In this document: in pieces, positions 51,256 to 61,600 of the stretch
Layout of the letters: every line of letters starts with the position of its first letter
Numbering within the stretch: position 1 is the first letter of the stretch
From: Bowmanella denitrificans
GTDB lineage: Bacteria; Pseudomonadota; Gammaproteobacteria; Enterobacterales; Alteromonadaceae
Reading direction: 5' to 3'
NCBI RefSeq assembly: GCF_039522935.1
Contig: NZ_BAAAEI010000003.1
Coordinates: forward strand, 46,097-110,096
Length of the DNA: 64,000 nucleotides
Position numbers and translations under genes: made by a program
Notes under the pieces: model-generated
Told to the model about the DNA's origin: nothing
The model's database searches: none
Seen by the model: only the letters and a program-made list of their open reading frames with translations

Positions 51256-52690
51256 ACCGTCCCTGCAACCCCTCTAACAGCTTGGCTGGGTCGTAGACCT
51301 GGCCCTGCTTAATCACCAGTTCCACATTGCGGATAACTCTGGCGTCGGCAGCGAGCTTGCCTTTTAAAACCACTAAATCGGCATTGAAGCCGATGGCGAC
51401 TTGTCCAAACTGTGCGGCCTGTCCTAAGGTTTTTGCAGCATTAGCGGTGGCTATTTTTAAGGCCTGAGGCGGGCTGAATCCCGCTTCCACCAAAAGTTCA
51501 AAGCCTCGCTGATTACCATGCCCGGGCAGAACGTGGCGGCCAGGGTCGGGTCCCATTACCAGATGGCCCCCTGCTTGTACAAAACGACGTTCAAAAGCCA
51601 TCAGCTTGGCGAGTACTTCGTCCGGCATAGACGATGCATTGTTCTTTAATTGCCGCTGACGGCGCTGATAAGCTTGCTGCCAGGCCTCAGACATCAGTGC
51701 CAGGCTTCGCGCTTCACCTTGTGGTCGATGGGCAAAATGGGATTCGATAATGGCCAGGGTGGACGTCAGGGTAACCTGTTTTTCCACCAGCAGGACAATC
51801 AGCTTGGCGACCTCTTCTCCTTCAATATCCAGCGCAGCCAAGCCCTGGCGTGATGAAACACATTGCCCGTCGGATTTTTGCGGATGAAAATCGGTGGCGG
51901 AAATCAAGCCATGTTCAATGCTGTCGATACCCATTTGGGCAGCTTCACTAAAGGTCAGTGAACATAAGTGACCGGTTACCTTACGCCCCTGTTTATGGGC
52001 TTCGTCTATTACCGCGGCGGCAATGGCGGGTTGAATGTGCCGGTACAGTTTAAACCAGGTGGCACCTTTGGCTGACCAGTCTTTGACGAGTTGACGAGCC
52101 TGGGCTGGCGTCTCAGGTTTATGCATAGGGCCGTTGCCATCAGGACCGGTGAGATAAGGGGCCGTGGGGAAAATTGTCGGGCCCGGCATATCACCACGTT
52201 GGATTGCCGCGGTTAGACTCAGCTCGGCTTGAAAGTCCGCACTGCCTGCTGTCTGTATCGTGGTAACCCCACTGGCCAACCATAACCGTGCAGCAACTTC
52301 TCCCAGAAAGGTCTGGCCCGGCATATGGGTATGATCATGCATGCCGACAAGACCAGGAATAACCGTATGGCCAGGCAGGTACAACTGCTTGGCATGTTCC
52401 GGCACTATGGTTGTCGCAACCGGCCCTATCTGGCTGATACGACCATTGGACAGCACAACGGTCTGTCTCGTTAAGGCGGGACCTCCACTGCCATCCAATA
52501 CATCCACATCAAGCAGGGCAATACTTTGGCTGGGGAATGCCAGGTAATCCTGGATATTGGGATTGTGTGATGAATCTAACTGGGTTGGAGCGGCAGCAAA
52601 CAAAGAAAAGCAGGCCAGACCCGTTATCAGCAACAGGCCTGCAATACCTGTTGCTGACTTGGCCCTGCCTGGCTTAAAGAATGGCCGCAT
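51230..52690 (-). CDS. Exported amidohydrolase family protein
   Basis: A 486-residue metal-dependent hydrolase with a membrane-spanning signal sequence (about 14-34, ending in AAA). The TIM-barrel metal motifs are HxH at H118/H120 (GMHDHTHMPG), a lysine region (KGATWFKLYRH), histidines in VTGHLC and SIEHG, and the aspartate in MGPDPGRHVLPGHG. It is imidazolonepropionase/prolidase-like in general class. The substrate (a cyclic amide, dipeptide or similar) cannot be said. It lies downstream of, and in the same orientation as, the large SPFH gene, 22 bases away. Confidence 0.85.
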   Translation of the reverse strand: MRPFFKPGRAKSATGIAGLLLITGLACFSLFAAAPTQLDSSHNPNIQDYLAFPSQSIALLDVDVLDGSGGPALTRQTVVLSNGRISQIGPVATTIVPEHAKQLYLPGHTVIPGLVGMHDHTHMPGQTFLGEVAARLWLASGVTTIQTAGSADFQAELSLTAAIQRGDMPGPTIFPTAPYLTGPDGNGPMHKPETPAQARQLVKDWSAKGATWFKLYRHIQPAIAAAVIDEAHKQGRKVTGHLCSLTFSEAAQMGIDSIEHGLISATDFHPQKSDGQCVSSRQGLAALDIEGEEVAKLIVLLVEKQVTLTSTLAIIESHFAHRPQGEARSLALMSEAWQQAYQRRQRQLKNNASSMPDEVLAKLMAFERRFVQAGGHLVMGPDPGRHVLPGHGNQRGFELLVEAGFSPPQALKIATANAAKTLGQAAQFGQVAIGFNADLVVLKGKLAADARVIRNVELVIKQGQVYDPAKLLEGLQGRFGPQLLQD

Positions 52691-52712
52691 GCAGGTATCT
52701 CGCCGCTACCAC

Positions 52713-54086
52713 TTAATCACCCTTCTTCTTGGTCAGTTCGCGGTCGTAGCTAAGGCGCTTGGCGGCATCCAGGGTCAACATCTGCATAAACACCTTGGCT
52801 TCGGCATCGCTGCCGGTGGGGGTGCCAGAATCGCCGCCGCCAAATACATAAGTGGGCACCTGACGGCGGGCAAAGGCGTCGGCCCAGAGTTGCTGAATTT
52901 TTACTTCGGCGTCCAGTTTTTGTGCCAGGGCGTTATCTGCCTGCAGGATGACTTTCTTCTGATAGGCTTCGGCTTCTGCCAGGGTACGTACCGTTTCCGC
53001 TTCAATCATGGCTTTTTCCAGCTCGATTTGCGCAGTTTCTTTGCTGATAGCCGCCTGGTCACGCAATTTTTGTGCAGAGGTAATGGCCAGTTGTTTATCG
53101 GTTTCGGCATCGGTGGTTTTTTCAATTTGCTCCACTTTGGCCTTGGCCTGACGCTCCGCCACTTCCCGTTCACCGCGGGCGATGGCCAGCAGTCGTTGCT
53201 CTTCTTCCTGTACCCGTTGCTCGCGGGCAATGGCGCGATCGGCTGAGGCCTTCTGCTTGAGTTGCATACGTTCAACAAACTTGTTGTTGGGGCGCATATC
53301 GGTAACCAGGGCAGAAACCACGGTAATACCAAAATGCTGGAAACGCTGCTCTTTGCGCTGTGGCTGGCCGTCCTGACCGAGGATCTTCTTCACCGTAAAG
53401 ACGGTCTTGCTGTCTTCACCATATTCTTCCTGCTGCGTGCCCAGTGCCACATTAGCGCTGCCAGCAGCGCGCTTCATGGAACTAACGGTTTCTTCCTGAC
53501 GCTTGACCAGGAAAATGCCACGGCTCATCTGGTTTTCAAATTCCGAGTTAAACTGAGTACGGCCGCCAGAGTAGTATTCTTCTGCGGTCATTAATGAGGC
53601 ATTGGCTTGCAGAGTTTCCTTAAAGGCCGGCATTAGCGCAGTACGCAGCAGGTTTTCGGGTGAGCGGTACTCATGGGCCAGTTTCAAAAAGGACTGCTGA
53701 TCGGTGGGCATGGAAAAACGTACCGTGGCTTCGGCGTGGGCGTCGACCTGATCAAGAAACATAATGCTCATGGGCGGTAAGGTTGCCGATGCATTGTCTG
53801 AATCTTTTTCCGGGTGAATATCATCAGCATCGGCGCCACGTACAGACTGCACTGTCATGGCGCGTTTCCAGGAGTTATAACGGCCAAAAGGGAAAAACTG
53901 ATAACCCACATCGGTCACCACTTCCTCATTCCCCGTTACTGTGCGCACATGGTAGATATAACCAGGCTCGGCATAAAACACCGAGTTAGAAATAAAGGCA
54001 AAAATCAGGATGACCGCAACGATTAAGCCCCCGATTTTGGCGGCCACAGACTTTTGTGCAACGACTTTGCTGGCAAGTTCAGACAT
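52713..54086 (-). CDS. SPFH/prohibitin-like membrane protein
   Basis: A 457-residue protein with one N-terminal membrane helix (about 17-37), an SPFH domain (about 38-250, AEPGYIYHVRTVTGNEEVVT) and a long charged coiled coil (about 270-415, rich in Arg, Glu, Gln and Ala, AIAREQRVQEEEQRLLAIAR). This is the prohibitin/HflK-like layout, and the protein probably forms membrane-associated oligomers. It is unrelated in detail to the short SPFH protein six kb away. It may share a transcript with the amidohydrolase gene. No hfl protease gene is nearby. Confidence 0.85.
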   Translation of the reverse strand: MSELASKVVAQKSVAAKIGGLIVAVILIFAFISNSVFYAEPGYIYHVRTVTGNEEVVTDVGYQFFPFGRYNSWKRAMTVQSVRGADADDIHPEKDSDNASATLPPMSIMFLDQVDAHAEATVRFSMPTDQQSFLKLAHEYRSPENLLRTALMPAFKETLQANASLMTAEEYYSGGRTQFNSEFENQMSRGIFLVKRQEETVSSMKRAAGSANVALGTQQEEYGEDSKTVFTVKKILGQDGQPQRKEQRFQHFGITVVSALVTDMRPNNKFVERMQLKQKASADRAIAREQRVQEEEQRLLAIARGEREVAERQAKAKVEQIEKTTDAETDKQLAITSAQKLRDQAAISKETAQIELEKAMIEAETVRTLAEAEAYQKKVILQADNALAQKLDAEVKIQQLWADAFARRQVPTYVFGGGDSGTPTGSDAEAKVFMQMLTLDAAKRLSYDRELTKKKGD

Positions 54087-54186
54087 TTGACTTTCCCTGT
54101 TTTGGTGTTGTTAGTATGCCACCGCAATCCGGCGGCTTTAGGCATGGAAAGATAGCAGTACCTATCGCTTTGATTCAATCTTTGTT

Positions 54187-55086
54187 TCACAAAGGTGGTT
54201 TCACAGCCTGAATCTTGACCATAAAAGCTTTGCCCAGCGGCGATAACGGCCGGTGTTGCAAGTTCATTAAGTACAGCGGACGTGTCAGGTTTTGACTCCA
54301 GGGGGTATCAATGATCTGTAGCTTACCCAATGCCAGCAGTTCCTGGCATACCCGCAAAGGCAAGATGGATACGCCAACGCCCGCCGCTACTGCCCGGGCG
54401 ATACCCTCGTTGCTGCCAATCTCCATACTGTATTTGGGCTGAATAGCGGCGCTGCGCAAGTGCTGCTCCATCCAGGCTCTGGTGCCGGAGCCAGGCTCGC
54501 GCCACAACCAGCGTACTTCTGACAGAGCTATGTCAGATACAGCCCAACTGGCCGGACACACCAGCTTCAGCGGCTCGTCATGCCAATGCTGTATGGTGAA
54601 TTTTGCGTTCTCGGTCTGGCCCTCCACTAATGCCAGTTCTATCTGGCCGTCCTGCAGGGCTGCGCAGATATCGTCGGTATTGGCTGACATCAGGCTTAGC
54701 TGCGCCTGCGGAAATTCCCGGCTGAAGGTCATGCAGGCGTCGGCCAGCCAATACCCGGCGATGGTGGAACTGGCACCTATATGTAAATGGCCTCGCTGAC
54801 AGTCGAGCCTGGCTTGCAGGTCTTCCACGGCCACGCGTTCCAGGGCAAAGATACCCTTGGCGTGTTCAAATAATGCCTGGCCATGTTCGGTCAGGTGCCA
54901 TTGCCTGCGCCCACGCAACGACGCCCCGACACGCTCGAGTAAATCCAGTCCCAACTGTGTTTCCAGTTCACTGATGCCTTTGGATACAGCAGGCTGGGTG
55001 ATGGAAAGCTGCTCAGCAGCGCGGCTGAAGCTGCCTTGCTGTGCCACATGCAGGAAAATACGCAGTAAGTGAAGATTTAAATACAT
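54187..55086 (-). CDS. LysR-family transcriptional regulator
   Basis: A 299-residue LTTR with an N-terminal winged helix-turn-helix (LHLLRIFLHVAQQGSFSRAA, EQLSITQPAVSKGISELE) and a C-terminal effector-binding domain starting around residue 90 (GHLHIGASSTIAGYWLADAC). It is divergent from the YeiH transporter, 93 bases apart, which is the usual arrangement in which an LTTR controls the transporter and itself (CbbR/YeiE-like). The effector is unknown. A palindrome at 55095-55110 is the likely operator. Confidence 0.92.
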   Translation of the reverse strand: MYLNLHLLRIFLHVAQQGSFSRAAEQLSITQPAVSKGISELETQLGLDLLERVGASLRGRRQWHLTEHGQALFEHAKGIFALERVAVEDLQARLDCQRGHLHIGASSTIAGYWLADACMTFSREFPQAQLSLMSANTDDICAALQDGQIELALVEGQTENAKFTIQHWHDEPLKLVCPASWAVSDIALSEVRWLWREPGSGTRAWMEQHLRSAAIQPKYSMEIGSNEGIARAVAAGVGVSILPLRVCQELLALGKLQIIDTPWSQNLTRPLYLMNLQHRPLSPLGKAFMVKIQAVKPPL

Positions 55087-55094
55087 AAACCAGG

Positions 55095-55110
55095 CTCATA
55101 TTTTTATGAG
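55095..55110. promoter_or_regulatory. Likely LysR operator palindrome
   Basis: CTCATA (55095-55100) and TATGAG (55105-55110) flank a TTTT centre in the 93-bp divergent region of the LysR and YeiH genes. It begins nine bases before the lysR start codon, and AT-rich promoter-like sequence (TTATATAAAAG) follows toward YeiH. Binding is inferred from location and symmetry. Confidence 0.5.
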
Positions 55111-55179
55111 TTTAATGCATTATTTTTATATAAAAGAAACTTATAAGCTATACCTATCTCCACTCTGCGACGCGTTACT

Positions 55180-56187
55180 ATGCCCACTTATGCCACCCAC
55201 CCCCGTGCCTCTGTTTGCTATGGCATGCTGATGCTGGCGTCAATTAGCCTGTTGTGTCTGCTGTTCAATCAGCAAGTTCCGGCAATTTCACCTTTGATGT
55301 TGGCGATGCTTGTGGGACTGGTACTGGGCCATAGCCGATTTGCAGCTGGGCTTGTGCATGTTGACGCATCATTGCAATGGGCGAAGGGGCCCTTGCTTCG
55401 TATCGCCATTGGCTTATACGGATTCAGAATCGGCTTTGAGCAGATCCAGCAAGTGGGTATGCAAGGCGTGCTAATGGCGGTGTTGGTGATTTTCTCGGTG
55501 ATTAGCTGTGCCTTGTGGCTGGGCAAAAAGCTCGGGCTGGACCGCCATACCAGTCTGCTGGTGGGGGCCGGCAGCGCCATCTGTGGCGCGGCGGCGGTGC
55601 TGGCCAGTCAATCTGTACTCAAAGCTTCAGAAGAAAAAGTCTCGGTGGCCATTGCTACTGTGGTGCTGTTCGGTACCTTGAGCATGTTGTTGTATCCCCT
55701 TGGTTATTCCTTGCTGGCCTTGCCGGCACAGCAATATGGTGTACTGATCGGGGCCACAGTGCACGAAGTGGCCCAGGTGGCCGCTGCTTCTGCCGCCGTC
55801 AGTGAACAGGTTCAGCAAGCCGCCATCATTGAAAAAATGCTGCGGGTGATGCTGTTGGCCCCTTTTCTTGTTTGGTTGGGCTGGCAGCAATCCAACACGC
55901 CAGGGCGCAGCGAGAAATCGCTGCACTTACCCTGGTTTGCCCTGGGATTTTTGTGTTGCAGTGGTATCAGAACTCTGGATTGGTTGCCCATCTCAGGCCT
56001 GCATATGCTGCAAGTACTGGATGATCTGATGTTGACTATGGCCATGCTGGCGTTGGGGTTGAACACCCGCGCCGCTCAGGTGGTCAGGGCAGGGCGCCGT
56101 CCGCTGTTGCTGGCGGCTGCGCTGTTTTTATTGCTACTGATTGGTGGTTATTTGCTCAGTCAGCTGTTGGCACTGTTATCTGCCTGA
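55180..56187 (+). CDS. YeiH-family putative sulfate exporter (UPF0324)
   Basis: A 335-residue inner-membrane protein with about ten transmembrane segments. The family signatures KGPLLRIAIGLYGFRIGFEQ and GAGSAICGAAAVLASQSVLK and the VHEVAQVAAA motif are present. YeiH proteins are annotated as sulfate exporters on the basis of limited data. The divergent LTTR probably controls it. The 3' end overlaps the parC 3' end by 28 bases on the opposite strand. Confidence 0.9.
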   Translation: MPTYATHPRASVCYGMLMLASISLLCLLFNQQVPAISPLMLAMLVGLVLGHSRFAAGLVHVDASLQWAKGPLLRIAIGLYGFRIGFEQIQQVGMQGVLMAVLVIFSVISCALWLGKKLGLDRHTSLLVGAGSAICGAAAVLASQSVLKASEEKVSVAIATVVLFGTLSMLLYPLGYSLLALPAQQYGVLIGATVHEVAQVAAASAAVSEQVQQAAIIEKMLRVMLLAPFLVWLGWQQSNTPGRSEKSLHLPWFALGFLCCSGIRTLDWLPISGLHMLQVLDDLMLTMAMLALGLNTRAAQVVRAGRRPLLLAAALFLLLLIGGYLLSQLLALLSA

Positions 56188-58487
56188 GATTCTGTGGCGG
56201 ACTCACTTTCTGTCAGGCTGGCGGCTTTTACTTCCGGCGCTATGACCTCAATGCCATCCACCCGCTGCAAACCGCGGGGCAGTTTATGTCCGCGGCGGCC
56301 CCGTTCACCCTGGAAGTGACTTAAGTCCTCGGCACTCAGGGTCATACCGCGTTTACCGGCCAGAATTTTAACCTGTGCCCCTTGTGGCACCACTGCCAAT
56401 ACCTTTACGTATTCTTCCCGGGCCTGGGCCTTGGCGGAAGGAATACTGATGATCTTGTTACCCTTACCTTTGCCCAGCTCCGGCAAATCCTTAAGCGGGA
56501 ACATCAGCATTCGTCCTTCGGTGGAAATGGCCAGGCACCAGTCGCTTTGTACATCGCGCACCCGTTGTGGGGTTAATACTTTGGCGGCCATCGGCAGGCT
56601 AAGGTAGGCCTTGCCAGCCTTGTTTTTACTGACCATATCGGCAAACTTACCAATAAAGCCATAACCTGCGTCGGATGCCAGCAGGTATTGGTCGTCATCG
56701 TTGCTCATCACGACATGTTCGACGTTTTCGCCGCCGACAATATTAAAACGACCGGTTAATGGTTCGCCCTGACTTCTGGCCGACGGCAGGGTGTGAGCAT
56801 CGCAGGCAAAAGTACGTCCGGAGGAATCCAGGAACACGGCCTGCTGATTGCTGCGGCCTCTGGCCGACGCCAGGTACTGATCACCTGCTTTATAGCTCAG
56901 ACCTTGTGCGTCTACATCGTGGCCCTTGGCACAACGTGCCCAGCCTTTTTCCGACAACACCACGGTAACGGCTTCGGATGGCACCAGCTCTTTTTCTGAC
57001 AAGGCTTTGGCTTCCTGGCGCTGAATAATCGGGGAACGGCGCGCGTCACCGTATTTTTCCGCATCGGCCTGAATTTCCTTTTTGATCAGATTTTTCAGCT
57101 TAGTACTGGAACCCAGAATACCCTCAAGCTTGTCACGCTCGGCAGCCAGTTCGTCCTGTTCGCCGCGGATCTTCATTTCTTCCAGCTTGGCCAAATGGCG
57201 TAACTTCAGCTCCAGAATGGCTTCGGCCTGCTTGTCTGAAATACCGAATCTGGCCATCAGCACGGGCTTGGGTTCATCCTCTGTACGGATGATATGGATC
57301 ACCTCATCGATATTCAAAAAGGCGATCAGTAAGCCTTCCAGAATATGTAATCTGGCTAACACCTTTTCCAGACGATATTGCAAACGACGGGTTACCGTAT
57401 CGCGCCGGAATTCCAGCCACTCGCTGAGAATACTGCTTAAATCCTTGACCTTGGGCCTGTTGTCCAGACCAATCATATTGAGGTTGACCCGGTAGCTTTT
57501 TTCCAGGTCGGTGATGGCAAACAGGTGCTGCATCAACTGGTCCATATCCACCCGGTTGGAACGCGGGGTGATCACCAGGCGGGTAGGGTTTTCATGGTCT
57601 GATTCATCACGCAGATCGCTGACCATAGGTAATTTTTTGGCCTGCATCTGCGCGGCGATCTGTTCCAGAATTTTGCCGCCGGAGGCCTGGTGTGGCAGGG
57701 CAGTAATCACCACTTCGCCATTTTCTTCGCCATACACGGCGCGGGCCTTAATGGAGCCGCGGCCGCTTTCGTAAATTTTCTGAATTTCATCGCGTGACGT
57801 GATGATTTCCGCTTCGGTGGGGTAATCCGGGCCTTGCACAAACTGCATCAGTTCGGCCACGTCCGCTTTATTGTTGTCCAGTAAATGTACGCAGGCCTGC
57901 GCCAGTTCACGCAGGTTATGCGGTGGAATATCCGTCGCCATACCTACCGCAATGCCCGTCACACCATTCATCAGAATATGCGGCATACGGGCCGGTAACA
58001 CTTTGGGCTCTTTCAGTGTGCCGTCAAAGTTAGGCACCCAATCCACTGTGCCCTGCCCCAACTCGTTTAGCAGCAATTCGCTGTAGCGGGACAAACGCGC
58101 TTCGGTGTAACGCATAGCGGCAAAGGACTTTGGATCATCCGGCGCCCCCCAGTTGCCCTGGCCGTCAACCAATGGATAGCGGTAAGAAAACGGCTGGGCC
58201 ATTAACACCATGGCTTCGTAACAGGCCGAATCGCCGTGCGGATGGAATTTACCCAGCACATCGCCCACGGTACGGGCTGACTTTTTGTATTTAGCCGTGG
58301 CGCTCAGGCCCAGGTCGGACATGGCATAAACTATGCGCCGTTGCACGGGTTTCAGGCCATCGCCGATATGCGGCAGAGCCCTGTCCATAATCACGTACAT
58401 GGAATAATTCAGATAGGCTTCTTCGGTGAAACGCCGCAGGGGCAACTGTTCTATGCCATCGGCACTGATACTGATTTCTTGGCTCAT
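56160..58487 (-). CDS. parC: DNA topoisomerase IV subunit A
   Basis: A 775-residue type IIA topoisomerase subunit that decatenates replicated chromosomes together with ParE. The catalytic tyrosine is Y127 (AAMRYTEARLS). The quinolone-resistance region GKFHPHGDSACYEAM keeps the serine (S87) and glutamate (E91) that correspond to E. coli S80 and E84, so it looks wild type. The C-terminal region is the beta-pinwheel typical of ParC rather than GyrA (no GyrA-box seen). parE is not in the window. Confidence 0.95.
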   Translation of the reverse strand: MSQEISISADGIEQLPLRRFTEEAYLNYSMYVIMDRALPHIGDGLKPVQRRIVYAMSDLGLSATAKYKKSARTVGDVLGKFHPHGDSACYEAMVLMAQPFSYRYPLVDGQGNWGAPDDPKSFAAMRYTEARLSRYSELLLNELGQGTVDWVPNFDGTLKEPKVLPARMPHILMNGVTGIAVGMATDIPPHNLRELAQACVHLLDNNKADVAELMQFVQGPDYPTEAEIITSRDEIQKIYESGRGSIKARAVYGEENGEVVITALPHQASGGKILEQIAAQMQAKKLPMVSDLRDESDHENPTRLVITPRSNRVDMDQLMQHLFAITDLEKSYRVNLNMIGLDNRPKVKDLSSILSEWLEFRRDTVTRRLQYRLEKVLARLHILEGLLIAFLNIDEVIHIIRTEDEPKPVLMARFGISDKQAEAILELKLRHLAKLEEMKIRGEQDELAAERDKLEGILGSSTKLKNLIKKEIQADAEKYGDARRSPIIQRQEAKALSEKELVPSEAVTVVLSEKGWARCAKGHDVDAQGLSYKAGDQYLASARGRSNQQAVFLDSSGRTFACDAHTLPSARSQGEPLTGRFNIVGGENVEHVVMSNDDDQYLLASDAGYGFIGKFADMVSKNKAGKAYLSLPMAAKVLTPQRVRDVQSDWCLAISTEGRMLMFPLKDLPELGKGKGNKIISIPSAKAQAREEYVKVLAVVPQGAQVKILAGKRGMTLSAEDLSHFQGERGRRGHKLPRGLQRVDGIEVIAPEVKAASLTESESATESQADNSANS

Positions 58488-58682
58488 AGTGGTTTTACGT
58501 GATTCTTATCGGAATTGGCAACTGGCCTGGCACCCGTTGTATTGTCATTTGCCGATTTACGGTTCAAGACAAGATTTAGAGTGATGGCACCGCTAAAATG
58601 GCAACTTAACATTGGTATCCCCCTGTGGACAATGCTTAAATAGACCACTTTGATTTTGGAACCGCGTTTAGCCGATACAACC

Positions 58683-61600
58683 ATGGTGTTTGCCAAGTAT
58701 TTTCTGCTCTGTTGGACCTTGCTGTTCAGCCTGTCGGCTGCTGGCCAGGCCAGTCTGCAGTTAATTGACGCAGAGAAAACCCACAGTCTGACCGATCAGA
58801 TGCGCATGCTGGTGGATGAACAGGGCAACCTGGGTATTGACCAGGTGATGACCAGGCAGGGCGAATTCCAGTGGCCAGCTCAGCATAACCCCAATTACGG
58901 TTTTGCCGACGACGTGCTGTGGTTTACCACCAGCTTCAGTAATGTCAGTCAGCAACCCATCTGGCTGGTGGATATAGGATATGCGCAGAACGACAATGTG
59001 GATATCTATCTGGTTGCACAGGGTAAAGTGCTGGCACATAGCAAGCAGGGTAAGAATAATGCCGGACAAGCCTTTCGCTATCCGTCCCTGGAAGCGACAC
59101 TGCCTTACGCTACCCGACTGGACCTGTATATCCGGGTGCATAGTGAAGGTGAAGCCAGGGTAGTACCTGTTACGCTGTCGGCCGAACCCCTGCACGTCAA
59201 AAAGCAGGCCCTGGAAAATCTTCTGTGGGGGATGTTTTATGGTGGCTTACTGGTTTTACTGTTATACAACCTGACACTGTTTGCCAGCTTACGTGATGCT
59301 AACTTACTGATTTATTGCGCCTATATTGCCACTGTCTTGGTATGGCAGTTTGTCTGGGGCGGACACATCCAGGTCTATTGGCATTCCCCCGTTTCTGACT
59401 GGCTAAATCAACATACAGACTTGCTGTTCGTGGTGGTGGCACTGGCGGCCGGCATTTTTACCTTCACTTTTCTGGATGTCAGGCAAAACGCCCCCAAAGC
59501 CGCGCGTCTGATCATAGGCATTTTGCTGATTAATGTGCTGCTGGGATTGGCGTCACTGGGTAATTTTCTGGATCCGGCCTGGCAGAATAATGCCGTTTAT
59601 CTGGTCAGTATGCTGGCTATCAGCAGTTACCTGTATGCCGGCTATGAAAGCTACGCCAACCAGTTTAAGCCGGCCCGGTATTTTGTGTTTGCCTGGAGTA
59701 TCCTGCTCACTGCCGCGCTGGCTGGTATGCTGGGGCTGCTTGGCTGGCTGCCAACCAATTTCCTCACTACCTATTGCTTCCAGATGGGTGTGTTTGTGGA
59801 AGCGGGATTATTTTCCCTGGCGTTAATGGAGAAAAGCCAGACCCAGTTGAGCCATTCAGTGGACCTGGTGACCAATGATCTGCGCAACAATATGGAAATT
59901 ATTGAAGAGCAGAATGCCAGGCTGGACATCGCCCGCAAACAGGCAATACAGGCCAGTAAGATTAAATCCCAGTTTCTGGCCAATATGAGCCATGAAATCC
60001 GCACCCCGCTCAATGCGATTCTGGGTTTCAGCCAGGAATTGGCCAACACGCCACTGCCCACCGAGAAACAAGAGCATGTACGTATTATCAATGCATCAGC
60101 CAATAACCTGCTGAATATCATTAACGACGTGCTGGACTTCTCCAAAATAGAAGCCGGCAAGCTGCAAATCAATAATGAGCCTTTTTGCCCCACCGAGTTG
60201 CTGGAAGAACTCACCGGGCTGATGGCCCGTTCGGCCCATGCCAAAGGCCTGGAACTGATATGTGACTTAAGCCCTCTGCCGAAAAAACTCATCGGTGATG
60301 CTGCACGTATTCGCCAGGTACTGACCAATCTGATTGGCAACGCGATCAAATTTACCCGTTATGGCCATGTGCGGCTGGCGGTGAGTGGTGAAGATCAGGC
60401 TAATGGCTTGTATGAGCTGGTGTTTCGCATTGAAGACACCGGCATAGGTATCAGCCGTGAAGACCGGCATAAGCTATTTTCCGCCTTTTCACAATTAGAC
60501 GGTGCCACCAACAGGGAGTATCAGGGCACCGGTCTGGGGCTGGCCATCTGTCAGGAACTGGTCAAATTGATGCGCGGTAGTATCGACCTGCACAGCGAGC
60601 AGGGCATCGGCACCGAGTTTGTGGTGAAATTGCGGGTCAATAAGCTTAGTCAGAAGATGTCGTTGGCCGCCAATGGTCGATGGCAGGGCAAGCAAGTACT
60701 GTTATTTGATGCTTATCCACCGGCCAGGCAGGCCATGGCCAAAATGTTTAAGGCCCTGGGCGCAGTGGTTACCAGTACCGACAGCTTTAACTATCTTGCA
60801 CAACAGCAAGGACCGTTTGATTATCTGTTTCTGGCTTGTGCCGATGAGTATTGTCAGGGATATCAGCAACAATTAGCAAACCTGGAATCCTTGCCAGCCA
60901 GACATAAGATTCTGCTGGATTGCGGCCCCAGGCCCAGTCAGCAGGATATCATTTCTGCCATGTTTGAACGGCGTATTGAAAGGCCACTCACACCGAGCAA
61001 GCTGGAAAATCTGCTGCAGCCGCCTGCGCCGATTCAAAACGACAATTTCAGCCGCCAACTTAAGAGCCTACCCAAGGCGAGCGTGTTGGCCGTGGATGAT
61101 ATGGAAATCAACCTGCGTCTGCTGGCCACCTGGCTGCGAGACTCGCCGGTGGAACTGGCCTTAAGCTTCAATGGTCAGGATGCGGCCGATCGCTGCGAAA
61201 AAGAGGCTTTTGATCTGATTCTAATGGATGTGCAAATGCCCGGCATTGATGGCCTGGCGGCCAGTCGTATGATCCGCAAGACCCACCTCAACCGAGGCAC
61301 CCCCATTATTGCCGTGACGGCTCACGCATTCCGGGAAGAAAAGGAAAAGCTGTTGAGTTCTGGTATGGACGATTATCTGCCTAAGCCTATCAACTTTGAT
61401 GATCTGATTAAGTTGATTAAGCGTTGGTGTCAGCCAGTGTCGGAAGAAAGTCTGGACTGGAATCAGGCCCTGCAGCAGGCCAATGACAATCCTCACCATG
61501 CCAGACAAATGCTGGATGCCTTTATTCAGCAACTACCCGATATGCACAGCCTGATCAAGCAAGCCGCTCAGGCCGAGGATCATGGTCAACTCGAGTACCT

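Noticed and set aside
58484..58696. 70-codon minus-strand ORF upstream of parC
   Set aside because: It covers the divergent promoter region between parC and the hybrid kinase, has no ribosome site, and resembles no family.
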